This document shows, in pieces, positions 34,501 through 42,204 of a DNA stretch of 64,000 nt. The translations under genes and the position numbers were made by a program. Position 1 is the stretch's first letter; each line of letters opens with the position of its first letter. Under the pieces are notes generated by a model. The model worked only from the letters and a program-made list of their open reading frames with translations. It did no database searches and had not been told where the DNA came from. The DNA comes from JAJPGZ01 sp038229295 (GTDB taxonomy: Bacteria > Verrucomicrobiota > Verrucomicrobiia > Chthoniobacterales > UBA10450). The stretch lies in NCBI GenBank assembly GCA_038229295.1, contig JBBROO010000007.1:22273-86272 (forward strand), read 5' to 3'.

Positions 34501-36320
34501 ACGAGGACCTGACCACGTGAATTGTAGGTGTAACTCGTGCTGTGATTGGGATCGGCGAGAGTGGAACCGAGCGCGTCAGTGACATCAGAAACGCGATCGA
34601 GCGAATCGTATTTATATCGCAGAGTCGGTGTGGCGCTCGCTGGAACGGAAGGGTTTTGCGGGTCAACGCTGGCGAGATGATACGGGTCTCGAGATTCGGT
34701 GAGCAGTCCACGACTGTCATACGTCATTGTTTCCAAACCACCGGTGCGGAGCCGATGCGTGAGCACCTGCCCAAACGAGTTGTAGGTAAAACTCTCGCTG
34801 CCACCATCCGGGTAGTTGATCTGCGTGATCCGCTTGTTCGTATCGCGCAAAAATGTTGTCGTGCGTCCGCCTTCGTCGGTAACGCTGTAGCGGTAATAAG
34901 GATTATTTCCGTCCCGATTGTTTGGATCGGGGCAGGTAGCGGAACCATAAACGTAGCTCACCGTGCCGCGCGGGGTACCGGTCGGCGTGTCGTTAGGCGT
35001 CAGTGGAGAAGTAATTTGTGTTGTCTGGCCTGCCAGCGGCTCATTCGTTAGGTTTGTCGTTTTCCCATTGCGGTCCGTGGTGGAATTGACATAGCCTTTA
35101 GCGTCGCGCGTTAGAGAACTGCTAATACCGCGGAAGTCCGTCCAACTGCTGAGAAGCCCGGTGGCGTAGGTGAAAGTGCGCAATTTTCCATCGGCCCTCG
35201 TTTCTTTACGCGTGTTCGTACCCGTGATAGTCAGCGTTGATACTGTCGGATTCGGCGACGTGCCGCTTTTTTCGCTCAGGATTTGTCCAGAGGCTACGAG
35301 CGTTCCATCTGGGTTGGTGCCGGTGGCGAATGCGTAGGATATTTTTCGCATCGGTCCCGCGTACATCGGATCATCGCACGTTGCCAGCAGGGGCCGGCCG
35401 CTCGGGCTCGTGTTGTTTGCTTGGTAAGTATAGGCGGCGGTAATACCGTCCGGGTAAGACACGCTGGTCAGCGCCGAATAAGTCGTCCCGCTCGCCACAT
35501 ATGCCGAGTAATTGTAAGTAACAGTGCGGCCTTGCTGAGTTAAGGAGAGCCATTCTTCCACTCGATCAACCACGTTGTCTCCCGCAGGGCCGGTCTTGTA
35601 GAAGATCTTCAACATTCGTCCCGCTGGTTCGGTGACGGTTGTTTTGGTGGTATCAGTTACCACCGTCGTCATCTGGCCGTACGGGTCGATGATCCCCTGG
35701 AGGGTGTAATGATAACCGATCATGTGGAAGACATGTCCTCGGTCGTCTGACTCGTCGAAGTGACTAACAGAGATCCTGAACCAAACCTGCGTACCATCCG
35801 AAAGGAGAAGATAAGCGTTACCCGATGTCGGCGCCGACGGGTTGTCCAAAATCACGTGCAGACGATCATGCACGCCCAAGGACGACGACCGACTGTAGGG
35901 GTCGCCCGGGCCGGTGTTGCCGTTAAAGGTAACCCTGCGACCGTCCGGGTAATCGACCGTGTAGCTCGGTGGCGTTACATACGACACCGTTTGGCTGTTG
36001 TCGGCGACGCTCCATTGATGGGAGTGCCGCCAACTGCCAGCGGCGCCCATGTCTGTGGCCAACTCTGGATAATAACGACTGTTGGCAGTTCGAACGAAAG
36101 CGAGCGGGTAAGCGCCGACCCCTCCGGCGACGACCAGATCCGTTACGGATCGTTTGGAGTTGGTTGTGTATGGATCATAGTTGCAACCGGTGTGGACAGA
36201 TCCGCTGAATTCGCCCGAGACACCAGTTGGGTTGTCGTTGCCCGCTTGGGCGAATATTGCTCTGGCATAGAGACTCGCTGCGATGACCGCGCCAACGCTG
36301 AAATAACGAAGTAATCGCAT
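31506..36320 (-). CDS. Secreted Rhs/YD-repeat protein with variable C-terminal tip
   Basis: A 1604-residue protein starting with a Sec signal peptide (MRLLRYFSVGAVIAASLYAR, cleavage after AIFAQA). A beta-rich N-terminal domain precedes about twenty YD repeats (for example YTYNSRGQVL, FKYDAAGRKASVTRANGQ, YSYDADGNRATIQYPNGA), which form the encapsulating shell in related proteins. The Rhs core end is RFYSPDLGRFVQADPIGFSG followed by YRYCGNNPLNGSDPLGL. The remaining roughly 270 residues are a tip with hydrophobic helices and a Gly/Ser/Phe-rich end with no known nuclease or other toxin motif. It carries no perfect AAGATCGACA site. Located 4 bp after the small secreted gene at 36325. Confidence 0.9.
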   Translation of the reverse strand: MRLLRYFSVGAVIAASLYARAIFAQAGNDNPTGVSGEFSGSVHTGCNYDPYTTNSKRSVTDLVVAGGVGAYPLAFVRTANSRYYPELATDMGAAGSWRHSHQWSVADNSQTVSYVTPPSYTVDYPDGRRVTFNGNTGPGDPYSRSSSLGVHDRLHVILDNPSAPTSGNAYLLLSDGTQVWFRISVSHFDESDDRGHVFHMIGYHYTLQGIIDPYGQMTTVVTDTTKTTVTEPAGRMLKIFYKTGPAGDNVVDRVEEWLSLTQQGRTVTYNYSAYVASGTTYSALTSVSYPDGITAAYTYQANNTSPSGRPLLATCDDPMYAGPMRKISYAFATGTNPDGTLVASGQILSEKSGTSPNPTVSTLTITGTNTRKETRADGKLRTFTYATGLLSSWTDFRGISSSLTRDAKGYVNSTTDRNGKTTNLTNEPLAGQTTQITSPLTPNDTPTGTPRGTVSYVYGSATCPDPNNRDGNNPYYRYSVTDEGGRTTTFLRDTNKRITQINYPDGGSESFTYNSFGQVLTHRLRTGGLETMTYDSRGLLTESRDPYHLASVDPQNPSVPASATPTLRYKYDSLDRVSDVTDALGSTLADPNHSTSYTYNSRGQVLVATLPVDPIDGQRHTITNIYNPDGTLLSTTDQLGHTGSFTYDDYRRVRSVTSPGHNTPLTAFLFYDTAGTSEDYTHTDANVTHATSPGGKKITTAYDENYRKLYTIVADTTLDAAKTSYGYDNNGNVTSVISPNEQPGQQFAGKSTTSVYDERNRLMSVTDALNNTTTFKYDAAGRKASVTRANGQLTTFDSYDVMNRLLQQTEKQTPDPDAVTKYTYYASGLLRTMQDPRLVAISSPEKYAYDYDLMGRKTKLTYPLDAAGANTTELWHYDTVGRIDTFTNRNAKVQTFAYDNLHRQTGFNWNDSLTPSVTFGYDVASRMTSIVNANATIGRNYFNDNSLNTETATYADSTARTVTYSYDADGNRATIQYPNGAYSFTYNYTGRNQLWKLINNSGGATVTTYGYEPDGNLTSRAPDNSTSSTLTYDALDRITNISHALNGTTRTFAYAYDSVSNRKWAKRDGGNGDVFGYDLNDQSTSILLNVANPDTTAPGSQTISYDANGNRTTFAAYGPSDIYTTNNLNQYSARNSNQALYDANGNTTTGVDGSIYSYDAQNRLVSATKGSTIETFKYDGLNRQVSRSIGAGSPTYNVYDGWELIGEYASGSTSPSTAYLPGVKNLTSNQYYYQDASGSTSHLAASTGQLLEWYRYDLQGTPIFYNSLNTQLSTSNYSVRRLFTGQQWYSELGLYDLRHRFYSPDLGRFVQADPIGFSGDPTNLYRYCGNNPLNGSDPLGLVNWGLFGRGALNVGVGVTSGAALFFAEGGSGGLATPAVVFFGTSAVWSVTTGTSQVVAAFAGTSQQQRGAGAMPTNISGAVAKMSSPNVGKALQAIEAVYSLQSGAQALMQGNSIREGLAGFADLYSSADEMIANVDAAAVEQELAAAASTFENPSLAPSFARAPFDNVGLSLTNFGASAPLGLGFSFGGSSFGFGSSLSSLNFTGPPTSGAGSGGWPFGGASSGWSISFGGGTPGGGYSTVAPTSYGGPPGGKTDPPPKQPF

Positions 36321-36324
36321 ATAA

Positions 36325-36822
36325 TCAGAGGTTTGAATTTTCGGGAGTCAGCACCGGCGGATTTCTCTGCGCGTCCTGTGTATTGAGAACCCAGAATGGC
36401 AAGCCGATTTCCTCCGAACCGTCGCGGATGCTGATTTGCGAGACTCCTGGATTGGGGCCCGCTTGAAATTTGAAACCGAATGTTCCATCAGCCCCGACAA
36501 CGCACTGACTTGTCGTCCCGATCACTCGGCCACCATCGAGCGGTTGAAGTGTGATAATGTGGCCGACCTTGCTCGGAGAAACCTTGAGCGAAACATTTAC
36601 GATCTGGTTCGGCTGCAATCCGATTAATTGCGATGAACCTTGACGAATTTTCGTGGTCAGCGATCGACTGTTCCCAAAATCGACCGCCGCGGTCGCTTTA
36701 GCGGGCGCTGGAGAAGCTGAAGAAACTTGCGGTCCCGGCAGAGACTGCGAGAGACCAATGGGACTACAGAGGATGCTGGCGAAGAAGGCCGCCAGCCCGA
36801 ATAAGGATGGAGGAGTGGGCAT
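36325..36822 (-). CDS. Secreted hypothetical protein in operon with Rhs
   Basis: The ATG at 36822 gives a 165-residue protein with a signal peptide (MPTPPSLFGLAAFFASILCS, cleavage near SLSQS). A TTG at 36858 also opens the frame but coincides with the -35 element. The mature part is a beta-rich domain (IVNVSLKVSPSKVGHIITL) with no recognised family. It is followed after 4 bp by the Rhs gene, so it may help export or anchor it; that is inference. Confidence 0.6.
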   Translation of the reverse strand: MPTPPSLFGLAAFFASILCSPIGLSQSLPGPQVSSASPAPAKATAAVDFGNSRSLTTKIRQGSSQLIGLQPNQIVNVSLKVSPSKVGHIITLQPLDGGRVIGTTSQCVVGADGTFGFKFQAGPNPGVSQISIRDGSEEIGLPFWVLNTQDAQRNPPVLTPENSNL

Positions 36823-36829
36823 GGATGCA

Positions 36830-36858
36830 GATATAAAAAAACGCCACAAGAGCGTCAA
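36830..36858 (-). promoter_or_regulatory. Sigma70-like promoter for the Rhs operon, possibly leaderless
   Basis: On the minus strand TTGACG (36858-36853) and TATATC (36835-36830) are separated by 17 bp. The predicted transcription start falls at or next to the ATG at 36822, so the mRNA would have little or no leader. Confidence 0.45.
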
Positions 36859-36936
36859 TTCTTTTCCCGCGTTCGTAACAAGATTGTTACTTTCTTTTGC
36901 GAGACGGCGCGGGCGTTCCTCCGAAATCGCCCGAGC

Positions 36937-37020
36937 TGGTGCTCACGAGAGGACTTGAACCTCCACGGGTTGCCCCATACGGTTCTGAGCCGTACGCGTC
37001 TGCCATTCCGCCACGTGAGC
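36937..37020 (-). tRNA. tRNA-Leu (anticodon CAG)
   Basis: Read on the minus strand the acceptor arm is GCTCACG/CGTGAGC with an encoded ACCA end. The D-arm GGCGGAATGGCAGACGCG is typical of leucine, the anticodon loop is CTCAGAA (CAG), a variable arm is present, and the T-arm reads GGTTCAAGTCC. It marks the right edge of the accessory Rhs region. Confidence 0.95.
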
Positions 37021-37071
37021 GAAGAAATTCAAATTGCGTCGGCGGCCGAGGCGCGCAAGCCGAAATGTAAT

Positions 37072-37097
37072 TGTCGATCTTGCGCGATGTCGATCTT
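37072..37097. repeat. Two AAGATCGACA-family sites in tandem
   Basis: TGTCGATCTT at 37072-37081 and 37088-37097, same orientation, 6 bp apart, between tRNA-Leu and the stop of the TPR gene. They are the first copies after the 9-kb stretch without the motif. Confidence 0.8.
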
Positions 37098-37974
37098 ACA
37101 TGCGCCGCCGCTTCTTCGCGCGCACTTCGAGCTGATGCGCCTTACGCGCTTTGCCTAACGAACGCAAGAGATCGGCGTAGTTCGCGGCGACGATCTCGTA
37201 ATCTTCCGGCGGTTTGTCGGTGGCGTCTTCCCAGCTTTTGAGCGACGCGCGGTAAAGCTCGGCCGCGCGGGCGTAGTCGCCGCGCGAATGGTAAACCACC
37301 GCGAGATTGCATTTTGATTGCGCGATGTCGGGATGCGTGGGCGGATGGACCTTCTCGCGAATGCCAAGAGCACGCAGATGCGTTTTTTCCGCTTCGCTAA
37401 ATCGCCGCTCGTTCGTGTAGAAGACGCCGAGATTATTCAGGACCGATGCGACATCGGAGTGTTCCGGACCGAGTTGTTTTTCGTAGATCTGGAGCGCGTG
37501 CAAGTAATATGGCTCGGCCGCTTTTTGTCGTCCTGATTTCCGAAAGATGAGCGCGATGTTATTCAACATCGTGCCGAGATCGGAATACGGCAGATCGTCC
37601 AGCTGCGTGCCGGAGGCGATCGCTTTTTCGTAGTAACTGATCGCTTCCTCGGATTGGCCGAGGTTATCACAAAGATATGCGAGCCGGCGGGCGGAGCGAA
37701 AAAGGGCGCGTTGGTCTGGCGGTCGCACTTTTTCCAAACTGCTGTGCGCTTTAAGAAGATACGGTTTCGCCGCGACCCGATCTCCGCTTTGGTCGAGAAG
37801 CTGGCCGAGCTTTTCGAAACTTACCGAGAGCCGCGCCTGATCATCAACAAACGCGCGTTTGGCCAGATCGAGAATCGTCTCGGCCACGCGCACCGCTTCC
37901 GGCAGACGATTACCCGCGCGCAACGTGTCGAGCTTGTCGTTGAGGATGCTCCACAACTTTTCTTCGCCTTTCAT
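37096..37974 (-). CDS. Tetratricopeptide-repeat protein
   Basis: A 292-residue protein with kinesin-light-chain-type TPRs of about 42 residues (for example LGTMLNNIALIFRKSGRQKA, VLNNLGVFYTNERRFSEAE, CNLAVVYHSRGDYARAAELY). No signal peptide. Probably a protein-protein interaction scaffold. It lies 6 bp downstream of the LptE-like gene. Confidence 0.8.
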   Translation of the reverse strand: MKGEEKLWSILNDKLDTLRAGNRLPEAVRVAETILDLAKRAFVDDQARLSVSFEKLGQLLDQSGDRVAAKPYLLKAHSSLEKVRPPDQRALFRSARRLAYLCDNLGQSEEAISYYEKAIASGTQLDDLPYSDLGTMLNNIALIFRKSGRQKAAEPYYLHALQIYEKQLGPEHSDVASVLNNLGVFYTNERRFSEAEKTHLRALGIREKVHPPTHPDIAQSKCNLAVVYHSRGDYARAAELYRASLKSWEDATDKPPEDYEIVAANYADLLRSLGKARKAHQLEVRAKKRRRM

Positions 37975-37980
37975 GGGCTG

Positions 37981-38487
37981 TTACCATCCTTCGCTCAACT
38001 GACTAACTAATCGCGTGGCTAATTCTTCGGTCGCGAGCGGCAGGGCCTGACGCTCATCGGTCGTGACGTCGGTCCCCACGAAAAAGCTCGTGTTGCCGAC
38101 CGCTTCACCGCCAGGCCCCAATTGTCTTCCGTCACGCGCGACCAGTTTGTATCTCACGCGCATGGTAAGATTGAACTCAGTGGTGGCGAGAACATTCCCG
38201 CGGACCGATCGCGCTGGCGATCGGCTGATCTTTATGATTTCCCCATGCAAAGTTGCATCAGCGCTCTCGTCGTTACCAATCCTGAAGGTCCCGTCTTGCT
38301 GCATCTGCTTGATCACGGTGTTGGTGACCAGCACCTCGACACGCGGAATGAGCGTTTCGTTTTTGAATGTTGGGATCGAGATGGTGTGGACTTCGCTTAG
38401 ATACGCCGGTTTAGCGGGGCCGATGTGATAACCGAGACACCCCGTCAGCGTCGAACAGACTAACCACGCCACTGCTAATTTTTTCAC
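37981..38487 (-). CDS. lptE: LptE-like outer-membrane lipoprotein for LPS assembly
   Basis: A 168-residue lipoprotein with the lipobox LTGC (MKKLAVAWLVCSTLTGCLGY). The LptE family pattern is visible: VHTISIPTFKNETLIPRVEV, the alpha/beta core, and a C-terminal helix LATEELATRLVSQLSEGW. LptE plugs LptD and delivers LPS to the outer surface. Its stop region overlaps nothing, but the start overlaps the BamD-like gene (4 bp). Confidence 0.85.
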   Translation of the reverse strand: MKKLAVAWLVCSTLTGCLGYHIGPAKPAYLSEVHTISIPTFKNETLIPRVEVLVTNTVIKQMQQDGTFRIGNDESADATLHGEIIKISRSPARSVRGNVLATTEFNLTMRVRYKLVARDGRQLGPGGEAVGNTSFFVGTDVTTDERQALPLATEELATRLVSQLSEGW

Positions 38488-39692
38488 GGCGCCGGAGAAG
38501 CGGCAGCATCAGGCGAAGGCGATGCATCCGATGTGTCCGACGCCGGCGCCGTCGTCGTGTCGGGCATGAGCGATGCCGGCGGAGGCAGGGCCGCATCCGT
38601 CTCCGGTGGCGGCAATGGCGCGACGTCGTTAGGCGAACCGCGCATGGCCGGCCCACCTTTCGCTGTTTGCACTTCGCCCTTCTTCTTTTTTACCGGGACC
38701 GGATCGGTTTTTAACGGCTGCAGCGCCGCTTCGCCCACTTTGGCGCGTAATTGATCGATCCGTCTTTTGGCCTTCGCGCTCTCGCTCGAGCCCGGCTGCT
38801 GCCGAATCACCTCATTATAATAAATGACCGCCGCCCGGTAATATTTCTGTTTGTCGTAAAACTTCGCGATCGTGAAGGAAGTCGAAGTCTCTTTGCGCTG
38901 CAGCAAATCCAGATTCGCTCGCGCCTGCGCCGCTTTTTCGCTGCGCGGAAAGCGAAACAAAAAATCCTGAAACGCAGTCCGCGCTTTCTCCATCGCGGCG
39001 GTGTCCTTCGTTCCCTGGCGCGCGGCCGTAAACCAAATGTAACCGATTTGATATTGGGCATCGGCCGCGACGGGATCGTTCGGGAATTTATCCACTACCG
39101 CCTGGTAAGCCTGGATGGCCGCATCGTTGGCTCCCTCTTTTTCACGCGCCAGACCGATGTCGAATTGCGCACGCGCGGTGTATTTCCCGTAAGGCGCACT
39201 CCGAATAATGCCCGCGAAAATCTCGACCGCCCGGTCCAAAGCATTTGCAATCGAGATCCCCAAAAGTTTTACCTTCTTCCCATTCAAATACAATTCGCCC
39301 ATCCGAAATTGTCCCTCGACCGCTTCCGCGAAATGCGAGTCAGTCGGATACGCCTGCATAATCCAGCGATACGCTTCCGCCGCACCCATCAAATCGTGCT
39401 CCTGTTCCATCAATTGCGCCGAGCGAAATCCCGCGCCGGGCGCAAGCGCGTCCCGCGAATGTTTGCGCACCAACGTCCGATAAGCCTTGATCGCGCGCTT
39501 TATGTTCCCCTTTTGTTCGGCTTCCTGTCCGACGTGGAAAAGCTCCTCGGCGTTTCCGCTGATTTCCTCTTCGCCCGGCGCCACATACTTGGCTTTTTCG
39601 CCTGGTTTAAAGATGACAGACGCGGCCATCGGACCGCTCGGGACGAGGCCAGCGGTCATAATGACAAAAAGGGTGCGCAGGGGAAAAACCAT
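38484..39692 (-). CDS. BamD/YfiO-like TPR protein
   Basis: A 402-residue exported protein (N-terminal MVFPLRTLFVIMTAGLVPSG) with BamD-type TPRs (AEELFHVGQEAEQKGNIKRA, AVVDKFPNDPVAADAQYQIG, FRFPRSEKAAQARANLDLL). BamD supports outer-membrane protein assembly. There is no lipobox, unlike typical BamD, and the C-terminus is a Pro/Ala/Asp-rich tail, so an alternative is a periplasmic YbgF-type protein. It overlaps lptE by 4 bp. Confidence 0.75.
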   Translation of the reverse strand: MVFPLRTLFVIMTAGLVPSGPMAASVIFKPGEKAKYVAPGEEEISGNAEELFHVGQEAEQKGNIKRAIKAYRTLVRKHSRDALAPGAGFRSAQLMEQEHDLMGAAEAYRWIMQAYPTDSHFAEAVEGQFRMGELYLNGKKVKLLGISIANALDRAVEIFAGIIRSAPYGKYTARAQFDIGLAREKEGANDAAIQAYQAVVDKFPNDPVAADAQYQIGYIWFTAARQGTKDTAAMEKARTAFQDFLFRFPRSEKAAQARANLDLLQRKETSTSFTIAKFYDKQKYYRAAVIYYNEVIRQQPGSSESAKAKRRIDQLRAKVGEAALQPLKTDPVPVKKKKGEVQTAKGGPAMRGSPNDVAPLPPPETDAALPPPASLMPDTTTAPASDTSDASPSPDAAASPAP

Positions 39693-39754
39693 GGGGTTTT
39701 GCAGGGTAAATGACTTCGCCGCTCCGTCAAGTTGACCGCACCTGGCCCGCCCTT

Positions 39755-39779
39755 AGATCGACATCTCGCAAGATCGACA
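39755..39779. repeat. Tandem pair of AGATCGACA-family sites
   Basis: TAGATCGACA at 39754-39763 and AAGATCGACA at 39770-39779, same orientation, between the divergent BamD-like and DUF72 genes. Confidence 0.75.
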
Positions 39780-39813
39780 TCTTCTCTCTCAAAAGCTAAC
39801 CATTAGCTCTCTT

Positions 39814-40692
39814 TTGAATCTAACCGATCAGCAAAAAATCCGCATCGGCACGTGCGCCTGGACTTTCGATGAATGGCACGGGCCGTTCTATCCGCCACAA
39901 TTACCCCCATCGCGTTGGCTGGAATTTTATGCCCGCTATTTTCCGACGATCGAAGTCGACACCACCTTCTACAGCGCGCCGTCGGAAGAAACCGTCCGCC
40001 GCTGGGTCGAGATGACACCGGCCACATTTCGTTTTGTCTGCAAACTTCCACGCGAAATCACGCACCTCTGCAAACTGCACGATTGCTCCACTCAACTCGC
40101 AGAATTTCTCCGTGCTATCGAACCGCTCACCGCCAAGCTGCAAGTGATCCTCATTCAACTGCCGCCGTCGTTCACGCCGAAAGACGGCAAGCCCGCGCTG
40201 CGGAAATTTCTCAGCCAACTCCCGCGCGATTTTCGCTTCGCCATCGAGTTTCGTTATCCCGGCTGGCACCGGCCGCAGTTTATCGGATTACTCGAAAAAT
40301 ATCGCATCTGCTGGGTTTGGGCCGACACCAGTCCGCTGAATGAACGCAATCTCGCTCCCTTCGAATTCCTTCCGCGCACCGCTGATTTTCTTTACCTGCG
40401 CTTGCTCGGCGATTACGCCACCAAATACGATAGCGACGGCAAACATTTCCATCGCTACGACAAACTTCTCTGGAAACGCGAGGCCGCGATGGAAAGTTGG
40501 TCGCTCAAAATCGAGCGTCATCTTTCCGAAGTGCGCAACGTGTGGGCGTTTTCCGGAAACCACTTCGAAGGTTTCGCGCCGGAAACCTGCCAGCGTCTCG
40601 CGCAACGTCTCGGTTTCGAGCTTGCGCTTCCTTCTGAAGTTGCCGAGCAAGACCGTTCCCAGCTCGATCTCTTCACCGAGCCGATCGCCTAG
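39814..40692 (+). CDS. DUF72 family protein
   Basis: A 292-residue protein of the widespread DUF72 (YecE-like) TIM-barrel family, with IGTCAWTFDEWHGPFYPPQ, YFPTIEVDTTFYSAPSEETV and the C-terminal WAFSGNHFEGFAPETCQRL. Function unknown. The start is a TTG at 39814. Its stop and that of serS share the palindrome CTAG (40689-40692), so the two genes converge with a 4-bp overlap. Confidence 0.88.
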   Translation: MNLTDQQKIRIGTCAWTFDEWHGPFYPPQLPPSRWLEFYARYFPTIEVDTTFYSAPSEETVRRWVEMTPATFRFVCKLPREITHLCKLHDCSTQLAEFLRAIEPLTAKLQVILIQLPPSFTPKDGKPALRKFLSQLPRDFRFAIEFRYPGWHRPQFIGLLEKYRICWVWADTSPLNERNLAPFEFLPRTADFLYLRLLGDYATKYDSDGKHFHRYDKLLWKREAAMESWSLKIERHLSEVRNVWAFSGNHFEGFAPETCQRLAQRLGFELALPSEVAEQDRSQLDLFTEPIA

Positions 40693-41969
40693 GTGACGAT
40701 GTCGATCTTGTCCGCACCAAAATAAGATCGCAGTCTCTCTGGCAACGAGATCGATCCGTTAGGCTGCTGATAACTTTCGATCAACGCCGCAAATAACCGC
40801 GGCAACGCCAGCCCCGAGCCGTTCAGCGTGTGACAGAATTTGTTTTTCCCATCCCCATCCTTGTAACGAAGATTCATCCGGCGCGCCTGATAATCCTCGA
40901 AGTTCGAACAGCTCGAAACTTCCAGGTACGCGTCCTGTCCCGGCGACCAAACTTCGATGTCGTAAGTTTTGGCCGCGCCAAATCCGAGATCACCCGTGCA
41001 AAGTTCGATCACGCGATAGTGCAGGCCGAGCAATTGCAAGATGCGCTCCGCGTCGCTCGTTAGGCTTTCGTGCTCCTCGTAGGATTTCTCCGTCGCCGTG
41101 ATTTTGACCAACTCAACTTTATCGAATTGATGCACGCGAATTATTCCACGCGTTTCACGCCCCGCCGAACCGGCCTCGCGTCGAAAACAGGGCGTATAGG
41201 CGACAAACTTTTTTGGAAGATCGACAATCGCCAAAATTTCTTCGCGGTGGAAATTTGTCACCGGCACTTCCGCCGTCGGCGCCAGAAAAAGTTCGCCATT
41301 CTCCAGGCCGTACATGTCTTCTTCGAACTTCGGCAGCTGCGTCGTCCCGACCATACAATCGCGCCTAACGAGAAACGGCGGACTCATTTCCATGTAACCA
41401 TGCTCACGTGTGTGCAGATCGAGCATGAATTGGATGAGCGCGCGCTCCAGCCTCGCGCCCGCACCGGTGAAACAGATAAAGCCACTGCCGCTGAGTTTTG
41501 CCGCGCGTTCGAGGTCGAACAATTTCAGTTTCGTCCCGAGCGCAATGTGATCGAGAACCTTGCCGGCGAGTTTCGGCTTCTCCCCCCAACTTCGAATCAC
41601 CGGATTCGCCGTCGCGTCTTTGCCTAATGGCGCCTGCGCATGCGGCAGATTCGGAATTTCGAGCAGAAGATTTCGCTGCTGCTCCTCCGATTCGTTAGCG
41701 CGCTGCGTAAGATCGACAATCTCTTCGCCGATGTGCCGGACCTGCGCTTCGAGCTCATCACTCGGCTCTTTGCGCGAACGCTTCGCTCCGATCTCTTTGC
41801 TTAGCCGGTTGCGATCGGCGTTGAGCTGCTGCAAAACCGTTTCCACTTTGCGACGTTCGGCATCGATCTGAATGACATTGTCGATCTTCGCCTCTTCGCC
41901 AGCGCCTCGTGTCGCGAGACGTTCGCGGACGAAATCCGGTTTTTCGCGAATGAGACGAATGTCGAGCAT
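40689..41969 (-). CDS. serS: Seryl-tRNA synthetase
   Basis: Charges tRNA-Ser. The start at 41969 gives MLDIRLIREKPDFVRERL, the usual SerRS N-terminus; seven more in-frame codons upstream are not needed. The 426-residue protein has the N-terminal coiled-coil arm (VETVLQQLNADRNRLSKEIG), class II motif 2 CFRREAGSAGRETRGIIRVH, and motif 3 GSGLALPRLFAALIES. Confidence 0.97.
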   Translation of the reverse strand: MLDIRLIREKPDFVRERLATRGAGEEAKIDNVIQIDAERRKVETVLQQLNADRNRLSKEIGAKRSRKEPSDELEAQVRHIGEEIVDLTQRANESEEQQRNLLLEIPNLPHAQAPLGKDATANPVIRSWGEKPKLAGKVLDHIALGTKLKLFDLERAAKLSGSGFICFTGAGARLERALIQFMLDLHTREHGYMEMSPPFLVRRDCMVGTTQLPKFEEDMYGLENGELFLAPTAEVPVTNFHREEILAIVDLPKKFVAYTPCFRREAGSAGRETRGIIRVHQFDKVELVKITATEKSYEEHESLTSDAERILQLLGLHYRVIELCTGDLGFGAAKTYDIEVWSPGQDAYLEVSSCSNFEDYQARRMNLRYKDGDGKNKFCHTLNGSGLALPRLFAALIESYQQPNGSISLPERLRSYFGADKIDIVT

Positions 41970-42026
41970 TGCTGCATTTACCCACCGCACGCGCGAACAT
42001 CAAACGCAAACCTCTCCACGCGCATC

Positions 42027-42151
42027 TGTCATCCCGAGCCGCGAAGACGGCGAGGGACCTCACAAAACATCGACGATTTACCGAGTACGCCGGATCCCGC
42101 GAGCACGCAGCGCGTGATGTGAGGTCCCTCGCGTCCGCTCAGGATGACAAA
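42027..42151. repeat. Intergenic repeat of the GTCATCC...GAGGGACCTC type, copy 2
   Basis: Upstream of the serS gene. Reads CTGTCATCCCGAGCCGC, then GACGGCGAGGGACCTC and ends GAGGTCCCTCGCGTCCGCTC with CAGGATGAC. It is the same family as 5925-6050, in opposite orientation; the two halves are inverted repeats of each other. Confidence 0.7.
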
Positions 42152-42204
42152 ACTGGAGTGTAATGAACGCGTGACATTGATTAACAGGCGCACATATTTT
42201 CCCC

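Noticed and set aside
36937..37020. tRNA-Leu 3' end as a duplicated attachment site for the Rhs region
   Set aside because: I looked for a repeat of the tRNA 3' end near 28.8-30 kb and found none, so no att pair is claimed.
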